A stretch of 64,000 bases of DNA, from positions 1 through 64,000 of the forward strand of contig SAXG01000005.1 of assembly GCA_012932865.1 (NCBI GenBank), written 5' to 3'. Below, one piece after another: positions 56,774 through 64,000 of the stretch (position 1 is the stretch's first letter; the number at the start of each line of letters is the position of its first letter). The position numbers and the translations under genes are program-made. The notes below the pieces were generated by a model. It had not been told where the DNA came from and did no database searches. It saw only the letters and a program-made list of their open reading frames with translations. Source of the DNA: Amylostereum areolatum. Its lineage: Eukaryota > Basidiomycota > Agaricomycetes > Russulales > Stereaceae.

Positions 56774-57255
56774 TGTCATGAACGCCTCCAAATTATATAC
56801 ATCGGACCTTACTTTACCATAGTTTACCATCGGACCTCACATCGGACCTCGCATCGGCTTCGCCTCGCGTCCGGCCCCTCGGGCATACCGGACTTCTCGG
56901 CTTCCTCGGTCATGATCTAGACCTTGGAGTCATACTTACCTCGCCTCGTGCTGTGAGCCACTTCGTACTCCGTGGTACCCACTTCGTAGTCCGTTCTGAC
57001 CCACTCCTACTCCGGCTTTGTTTGTCTTCGTTTGGGTCCTTATCCTCATGTATATAAGGGCTCACCAATCTATGAGGAGGGGTCATCTCGACCTTTTCTA
57101 TTCTCCGGCTACCTGGGGGATCCTCCCTAAGTACTGCAGGGGAAGGTCCACACCTTCGTTATCACCTGCCCCCCTCGATCCTATCCTCGTCTCTCCTCGC
57201 CTTGTACCTCGTCGCGACGTCCTGAACCTGCATCGCAGGTAGACCGTTGCTGACA
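56774..57255 (+). repeat. 3' LTR of element D
   Basis: 482 bp, about three substitutions from the 5' LTR of D. Confidence 0.93.
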
Positions 57256-59223
57256 AAGGAGCTACTTGCGATCATCCGTGTGCTCGAAGCCTGGCGCCAC
57301 TACCTCGAAGGCGCCCCCGACACCGTCGAAATCTGGACAGATCACAAGAACCTGGAGCACTTCAAGACGGCACAGAAGCTGAGCCGCCGACAGGCACGTT
57401 GGGCTCTATTCCTCACTCGATTTGACTTCTCGCTTGTTCACAAACCAGGAATATCCCATCACCCGGATCCAATGTCTCGACGACCCGATCACAAGGATGG
57501 TGTTGAAAACGACAACAAGGAGCGCGTCTTGCTTGACCCCAAGTACTTCCAAGTACGCGCAACAAGGCCAGGAGCAGTAACCTCCCTCGGTGATGTCGAA
57601 CTCCGACGACGTATCCGCGACTGCAAAACCAAGGACATCGAGGTCGTTCAAGCCCTGGACGCCATCTTACGAAACGGACCACGTACACTCGTCAAGAACC
57701 TTCAAGAGTGGAAGTACGAAGAAGGCCTGGTCCTGTTTAGAGGAAAGGTATATGTCCCTGCAGATGACGAGTTGCGACGCGACATTGTCAAAATGTACCA
57801 TGAATCGCCCCTGGCTGGACACCCTGGTCGCTTCAAGACTTACGAACTTGTGAGTCGTGAATATTGGTGGCCTGGCATGTCTGTCTTCGTCCGCGATTTC
57901 GTAGCAGGATGTGCAACCTGCCAGTCGACAAAGACGCAGAGCAGCCGACCCCACGTCGACATGATCCCGAACAAAGTAGCTGATCGACCATTTGGCGTCA
58001 TCTCTACCGACTTCATTGTCGAGCTCCCTGACTGCGAAGGCTATAATGCCGTCAATGTCGTGGTCGATCGCCTCACCAAGATGGTGGTTACCACCCCATG
58101 TACAACGAAGATCACCAGTGATGGCACGGCCGACATTCTCTTCGACAAGGTGTACCGACACTACGGCTTAGCAGACAAGATCATCTCGGATCGTGGACCC
58201 CAATTTGCTGGACAGGTGACGCATACACTCAACGAGAAGCTCGGGATCAAGTCCGCCCTCAGCACAGCGTATCACCCACAGACAGACGGCCAAACCGAAC
58301 GCGAGAACCAGAACCTTGAGCAGTTTCTGCGAGTATTCTGCAACTACCGTCAAGACGACTGGGTGAAGTGGTTGCCCTTCTTCGAGTTTTCTCACAACTC
58401 TCGCACCCATGCAGCTACTGGAAAGGCTCCCTTTGAAGTCCTCTACGGCTTCCTCCCGAAAATGTACCCATCCGTAAACCCGTCCTCAAAGGTCCCTGCA
58501 GTTGAAGAACGCCTCCGTCAACTTGAAGAAGTCCGACAAGAGATCAAAGCCAGCCTTGCCCTCGCATCTGACTTAATGAAGCACTACAATGGTGACACGA
58601 TCCGCAAATCGACACTGTTCGCCGTCAGAGACAAGGTCTGGCTCGAAGGCAAAAACCTGAAGACGACGAGGCCAAAAGCTAAGCTTGCTGCCAAACGATT
58701 TGGACCCTTCGAGATCGTTGACGTCATTAGCCCAGTGAACTACCGCCTGAAGCTGCCGAAGACGTGGAGAATCCACCCAGTCTTCCATGCTTCGCTGCTC
58801 ACTGCGTACAAGGAGACAACGGCACATGGTCCAAACTATGAACAACCACCACCTGACCTCGTTGATGACGAAGAAGAATATGATGTTGAAGACATCATCG
58901 ACTCGAAGCCGACCTGCAACAAGAAAGGCATACAATACCTCGTCAAGTGGGCAGGCTATCCGGACTCCGAGAATACCTGGCTCCCTCGCTCCTCGCTCTC
59001 AAAGGTCACCGACATGATCGATGCCTTCCACAAACGCCATCCAAACGCGCCCCGCCCTGTGCATTCCCTCGGCATCTCCTTTGACGATTTTCTCGCATCT
59101 ACCCTTGCAGATGACATCGCGCTCCAGGCGAAAGCGTGTCTTAAAGGGGGGGTAATGTCACGGATCGCTCCATTTCTCTCTTCGTTTGCAGACCTCGTAC
59201 ACGTGACGTGTCACGGCACATGA
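57256..59223 (+). pseudogene. pol of copy B, 3' part (RNase H end, integrase, chromodomain)
   Basis: Continues the interrupted frame after the second AAGGA (ELLAIIRVLEAWRHYL). Integrase zinc finger (MYHESPLAGHPGRFKTYE, CATCQST), core (STDFIVELP, SDRGPQFAG, ENQNLEQFLR) and chromodomain (VEDIIDSKPTCNKKGIQYLV) are all open. It differs from copy A at three residues I can see (His/Arg in GISHxPDP, Leu/Met in AQKxSRRQ, Arg/Cys in NAPxPVHS). The frame ends inside the 3' LTR after the polypurine tract. Confidence 0.92.
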
Positions 59224-59575
59224 CTTTCCCTTGCATCACATGCTTCAACGACGTCATTGCCCGGACTTCCGAGCGGGGTTCCGCATCCTTATCTATGACA
59301 TCACTGCTCCAGACCTTCGTCCTCCGCCCCATGACTCCTTTCTTATTGTTCCCCCCGCTTGCACCACTATCGCATCGCATCGCACCACCGTTCCCACTTG
59401 TATATAAGGACAGTGTTTCCCTTCCCTTTTCCCTAGACTGTCCATCTCGTCATACGGTACTGTAGCGCACGTTGCACTACCCTAGACCCCGGCACTCTCG
59501 AATCTATTTTCTTCTCGCTCCTCCCATCATCGTGACTTAGGCGGTTCATCGGTCTCGTAAACTGTGTTTCTGACA
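59156..59575 (+). repeat. 3' LTR of copy B
   Basis: 420 bp, preceded by the polypurine tract AAAGGGGGGG. It differs from the 5' LTR of B at about 20 sites but matches the inner 320 bp of copy A's 3' LTR. Confidence 0.95.
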
Positions 59576-62500
59576 TTGATGCCCTGGGACGACAAGCCAA
59601 AAGCAAAGCGTGGACGATCCCAGAAGGCCTCTCCACAGCCGCAGGCAGGCCCATCCCAGGCAGGCCCATCCCAGGCAGGACCGTCCGCCCCAGGCCCTAC
59701 CCACCTGCCTCCCGTTGACTCGTATGGGATTCCACAGGAGTTTCTCGTTGACAACTACTGGGATGATGAGGAGGACTTTGGCGTTAGGGAGACGAGCACA
59801 CAAGGAAAGGTGCGTAGCTTGGGCTGTATGCCTTAAGATTCATCTGACAGGGATGCTCGGCAGACATCAGTCATGTATATGCGAGAGTGGCTGGACGTAG
59901 AGGCCTCGTACCTTCACAAGATTGTTGAAAGAGATGCCCCTCCCCCGGACAAGCTCTGCCGGCGGTGCAAAAATCACAAGGCAACTTGGCGATGCAGCAA
60001 CTGCTTTTGCGGTCGGCACATGTGCTCTTTCTGCCTTCGGGAAACCCATGTGTACACGCCCTTCCACCGAGTACAAAGGTGGAATGGTGAGTTCTATGCT
60101 CCCGCCTGGCTCCGTGATGCTGGAGTATGCATCTGTGTGGGCCACGACGGAGACAAATGTCCTATGAATCCAATTCCCGAGCTCTCCCGACAGGTTGAAG
60201 TTCAAATCCAGGGCTCTTGGGATACCTCGGCCACATCTTCGGCAGCATCCTCGTCAGCAGCGTTTAAGGATTTGTCAATGTGCGCCCTTGTTCCCGAAGA
60301 GGAGGGCCTCACTGTTGATGATGACGATGACCCTGATGACCCTTGCGTACCAGTCGATCCCCCCGATTACGCCAAGGATCCTGCCGATGATACCGAGGAT
60401 GCTGCCGAAGTCGAGGCTGAGGCGGATGCAAAGGAGGGAGATACCACCAACGGTCCCATACCGAACAATGAAGCGCCAACGACAGACCTTTTTCAAAATA
60501 GAGTCATGGTGCTTGTCGACCCTTCAGGCTTGCATCATATTGGTGTGCGCTTCTGTGTTTGCGGACCTCCTCGGGAGCCAGAGGATCGCCAACTTCTTTC
60601 CTGCGGACTGTACCCGGCAAGTCAAGACGTGCCGAAGACCGCATTCTCCTTTCGGTGTCTCAACGATGCACAGTTAGACAACCTCGAGTGCAAGACGGTT
60701 ACAAATGCATACATGCGAAAGATTCGACGAGTGACGAAGCCTGAAGCCCCCAACACAACAAAGGTATTTTCTTTCTCTCCACGTCTCGGTAGCAGATTCT
60801 GACTCTCGGTAGACTCGGCTGATCGAGCTATTGAGGATCTGTAGGCAGTGGCTCGACCTCGGGAATCTGCAACAGTTTGGGTTTGCACACACTCTAATCT
60901 TCAAGCGACCTTCCAATGGCGAGCTGGCCTGGTTTTGTGTTACCTGTCCTCAAGTAGGAGTGAACTTGTTCCCGGGGTGGGAGAAGGAGCCAGATTCGTA
61001 AGTTCCTCACCCACCTCCTGGAAGAGGAGCTCACATTGTCCTCTAGGTGGAAATTCATACGCTCGGTAGCCATGGATGCGAACATGAGTGCACAGCATGT
61101 CAAGTCCCGTGTGCCGGGCAATGATATTGACTGGACGGCTGGCAATGGCTTCATGGTGTCGCCAGGGCCGTACAAGGAGCACCTCGCTGTGGCAGTGGAA
61201 GATGACCCGGTAAGCTTTTAGTCGCTACGTGGAAACCTACTTCATTGTCGGTAGACTTGGGAGAAAGCAGATTGTCATGACCACACGGCGAGCAAGCACA
61301 AAGGGAAGTCGGACAAGAAACACCTGGATGTGACAGGTCTCGCGGCTGCCGCCTGTGGTCGGCATGGGTGCTTTGTGCCACACTGCGCTTGTGACCTGCA
61401 GAAAGGTGAAAAGTATGTGCCTTGTTCTCATCATTTTATCCCTCTCTGATAAAGTTTAGGCAAGCGAACATGGACTACACCCTAATGCATGCCTTGAACC
61501 ACAAGATGGAGGGAATACTCCGGGCAATCTACCTCTATGATGTAGCCTGCCAGCACTACATCAACCTGTCCAAGCGCATCGGCAAGTCACCACATCTCAA
61601 CCTGCCAAAGTTTGAAGTGTTTCTTCAAGGCGTCGGCATCTGGCACATATATGCCCACGTCAATGTCTGCCACCCTCGGTTCTATCCTCTATATATCCCA
61701 GGCATAGGACTGATTGATGGCGAAATCCTGGAAACCCTCTGGGCTTTGCTCAACTTGATTTCTACATGCTGCCGAATGATGTCGCTGGCGAACCGAGCGG
61801 AAACTCTCAACGCTCACATGAATGACAGCAATTGGACGAAAATGACCCAGATGAGTAGGTTATATTTCTCTGTCTTGATATCTAGGCTCACTGTCTCAGT
61901 CCCGACCCTCATCCGCAAATGGCGCAAGGCTCAGAAGGTACTTCGCCAGCGCACGAAGGCCCTCGCCAAGCTTGACGAAACAATTACCAAAGAGGAGATT
62001 GCCGACTGGACAGAAGAGATTCGGCAGGCGATGCAGGAGCGCTTGAAAGACCCCAAGTCCATGGACAAGTTTATGCCGACGAATATAAAATGTATGCTTC
62101 CCCCGAGCTCAGGACGTCCATTCAGTTTGCTAACATGTCGGCAGACGTATCTCGAAAGGAAGTTGAGATTGAGCTCATCTCTGAGGAGGTTCGCAACAGC
62201 GAGAACCCTGGCGATGTGAAATGCATCATTGAGGGGATTGCCCTCCAAGAAGAGCAGTGAGTCCATCATCAAACTATGTTCGGCAGACATTAATTCTTTG
62301 CCAGGCTCCAGCTCCAGGCTTATGTCAGTCAGATGCCCGATACCGAGCGAGAGCATTCCAATGTAGCCCTCTAGCGTCATAAGCTGGCGACCAAGGTGCA
62401 AAAACATAACGAGATGGCCAGGGAGCGACTTGGACACCCACCCAACCGTCTTCATACGGTTCGCCTTCGGAAGCTTCATACCGAGGACGAATGGGGCTCG

Positions 62501-63349
62501 GTATCAGCAACACTTTCTGCCGAGGGTCAGCAGCCAGAGTACAGAGCCGTTGATATTCCTTTGGCACGAGGCAAGACCTGGTGCGACAACCCTGATCACA
62601 GAAAGTTTGCTGACATGGAGCTCCGACTTCGGGAAATGAGTGCCGACCACCACCTGCAGCAAATCCGTCTTGGCTTGGTCGACAAAGCATCGAGTGGCAA
62701 TTCGCAAAGTGCAGAATGTTGCCAGAGGGGTCTCGTCACACACCCGGGGTATGAATGCCGTGCATTCCCTCAACAAGACGGTCCGGCTGCATGCGCAGCA
62801 GTATGCATGCTGCCGAGAAGACATGGAGCGATTGGGTTGGACCTCGGCACAGAAAGAACATTTCCAGGCAATGAAAAAAGAAGATATGCTCATCTCAACC
62901 AGGAGTATCAATCCAAACGATCCCATGAGCTGGAAAATGAATCTCGCCTGGTTTTGGACGATGGATATACCTAGCGATTCAGATGAGAGTCAGTACCTTG
63001 GCGAATGTTGGTACCTCTTTTTGTCTCATGGATGCGCTTGACGAATTCTCTAGTCTTCAAGAAAAAGTGGCTGGAGACTAGAATGTCTCTAGACCGAGTG
63101 GAGGAGGAGATTATCATCTTGAAGGCAGAAATGGGTATGACCTACTCCAGCTTCCGATTTCTGGCGAAGGAGTGGGAAGGCCGTCGAGACACAATGCTGT
63201 CAGCTCGCCCAAAAGCCCCGGGACACATCTGCACTGCCGAGAGGATGATGGCGAATTGGACTGAGTATGCCGAGAGAGCCCGTACCGCATTTGATGGCGA
63301 GCTTGGCCCCGGGGTTATTCGGTACTGGGATCCTCACGATGTAGATTAA
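59576..63349 (+). pseudogene. KDZ transposase with CxC2 cysteine cluster, main part (broken)
   Basis: Multi-exon remainder of the gene that starts at 41912. In order: repeats of QAGPS (59644-59690), a CxC2-type cluster (CRRCKNHKATWRCSNCFCGR, HMCSFCLRETH, TPFHRVQRWNGEF, VRFCVCGPP, QLLSCGLYPAS), then the transposase core (YLYDVACQHYINLSKRIG, GIWHIYAHVNVCHPRFYP, LIDGEILETLWALLN, LNAHMNDSNWTKM) and a helical C-terminus (FKKKWLETRMSLDRVEEE to WDPHDVD). KDZ transposases are DDE-type enzymes of large DNA transposons in mushrooms. Breaks: the Ty3 insertion, TAG at 62372-62374 inside homologous sequence (SNVAL-stop-RHKLATKV), and a frame change near 62650-62690 before AIRKVQNVARGVSSHTRG. Introns carry CGGYAG acceptors. 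Confidence 0.88.
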
Positions 63350-64000
63350 ATCTCTCGAATGTTTAGCTCGTTCCCATGCCTCGGTACGAGATGAATGTGC
63401 TGCCAGGGGGTGAATGTCGTTGAGGTAGATTTGATTGCAACATCCCTTGCTCTAACACAGCCTGCCTTGGTTCCAGCAGCTCTGAAGACCGAAGAGCTCG
63501 AAATTCCAAAGTTGTCTCACATTCATTCTGTCGAAGGGCAAGGCACACAAAGTCACCCTACCCCCAATCGACCTTCGGTACGAGAATTAGGCACCGTATC
63601 TACAAACGACTCCTGCCCTTCATTACCCCATTCCGCAGATTTGGACATTTGAAAAACCTGCAAGACGCGCAATTAGAGACGTGTTCGGCTCGGCAGGACT
63701 TTCTCGGTAGGAATCACAAACATTGCACCGTTGGAGTTGTTCTCCCCTGAGTTTGAGGCACCAGCGAGACTTGAGCTTCTTGGACTTTGGGGTTGGTGGG
63801 GGTGGTCATGATGGTTTGAGATAAGTTGGTTATCGATGAGTGCACCTGCTCTCTGTATAAGTGATACCGGCTGTACCTACTACCAAGATTTCATGTCTAG
63901 ACCCCTAGGGACACCTCGTGGTCCCAACGTGTTATTCTGTTTATATGGAGGCTCTGAATAGACCGGGATCTGTTTTCCTCTTCCACTCTTCCCAACAACG
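63350..64000. other. 3' flank of the KDZ gene, no gene recognised
   Basis: The last 650 bp should include the right end of the KDZ transposon, but I found no inverted match to the left side, which is lost under copy A. CCTCGGTA, TCTCGGTA-like motifs near 63378 and 63703 resemble the intron acceptors of the gene, so another spliced transposon gene may begin here. An 85-codon frame at 63395-63652 has no recognisable domain. Confidence 0.4.

Larger units (their letters stand above)
46816..57255 (+). mobile_element. Non-autonomous LTR element D (with element C inside it)
   Basis: 482-bp LTRs at 46816-47297 and 56774-57255, target duplication AAGGA (46811-46815 and 57256-57260). Its own internal DNA (47298-47986 and 55479-56773, about 2 kb) has no gag or pol. 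LTR ends (TGTCATGAACG...GTTGCTGACA) and primer site resemble those of element C, so a C-like relative may supply proteins in trans. The two LTRs differ at about three positions. It inserted in pol of copy B and was later hit by C. Confidence 0.95.
42037..59575 (+). mobile_element. Ty3 chromovirus copy B, split by elements D and C
   Basis: Full-length LTR element with 420-bp LTRs at 42037-42456 and 59156-59575 and a perfect TTGAT target duplication (42032-42036 and 59576-59580). It inserted into the first exon of a KDZ transposase gene. Its own 7.1 kb is divided into 42037-46815 and 57256-59575 by element D. The two LTRs differ at about 20 of 420 positions, mostly transitions, so it is the oldest of the three LTR insertions nested here. 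Confidence 0.97.

Noticed and set aside
34769..59575. A and B as a fold-back sequencing artefact or two haplotypes joined
   Set aside because: A lacks the 10.4-kb D/C insertion, has its own outer LTR sequence and a different flanking gene, and differs by a one-base indel and several substitutions. Not fully excluded without reads.
1..64000. tRNA genes, rRNA genes, CRISPR arrays
   Set aside because: No cloverleaf with a convincing T-arm, no ribosomal RNA core sequence and no spaced direct repeats were seen on reading both strands; a dedicated tRNA search was not possible.

Overview
The window looks like nuclear DNA of a basidiomycete fungus, most likely an agaricomycete. Genes carry many short introns (about 45-190 bp), coding DNA is C-rich at third positions, and the families present are typical of mushroom-forming fungi: an F-box-like family, a GH76-type wall enzyme, a questin-oxidase-like DUF4243 protein, Ty3 chromoviruses and a KDZ transposon with a CxC2 cysteine cluster. 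No CRISPR, operon or prokaryotic signal was seen.

Left part, 1-34.7 kb (host genes): a secreted, membrane-anchored GH76-like protein (+, 1648-4245) converges on a Ser/Thr kinase (-, 4845-6961). Two tandem F-box-like paralogues follow (-, 8251-9782 and 10221-12181), then a DUF4243 gene that lacks its family's N-terminal part (-, 12356-13726). Two long gene-poor, GC-rich blocks (13.7-20.6 kb and 22.6-29.5 kb) flank an Sfp1-like C2H2 transcription factor (-, 20609-22595). Next come the TFIID subunit gene TAF11 (-, 29551-30660), a 449-bp MITE just upstream of it, a broken third copy of the F-box family (31756-32341), an 18-bp minisatellite, and a divergent pair of unrecognised genes (32755-33604 and 33754-34746).

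Right part, 34.8-63.4 kb (nested transposons): a KDZ transposase gene beginning at 41912 is split by Ty3 chromovirus copy B (42037-59575, target duplication TTGAT). B is split inside pol by a non-autonomous LTR element D (46816-57255, duplication AAGGA). D contains a complete Ty3 chromovirus C (47987-55478, duplication AACTT). All three 5-bp duplications are readable. Upstream, in inverted orientation, lies copy A (34769-41777), nearly identical to B but without D and C, so A and B form a large inverted repeat centred near 41950.

How the transposon parts work: each of the three LTR families carries, just after its 5' LTR, a 10-11 nt stretch complementary to its own LTR about 33-35 nt after the TATA box. 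This is the arrangement of Tf1-type self-primed reverse transcription. In A/B and C, gag and pol are joined by a -1 frame change at a slippery heptamer directly before the gag stop. Both families also have an upstream open frame in the gag frame, ended by a single stop. C is the only element here that looks intact. A and B share a stop inside reverse transcriptase, D has no protein genes, and the KDZ gene is dead.
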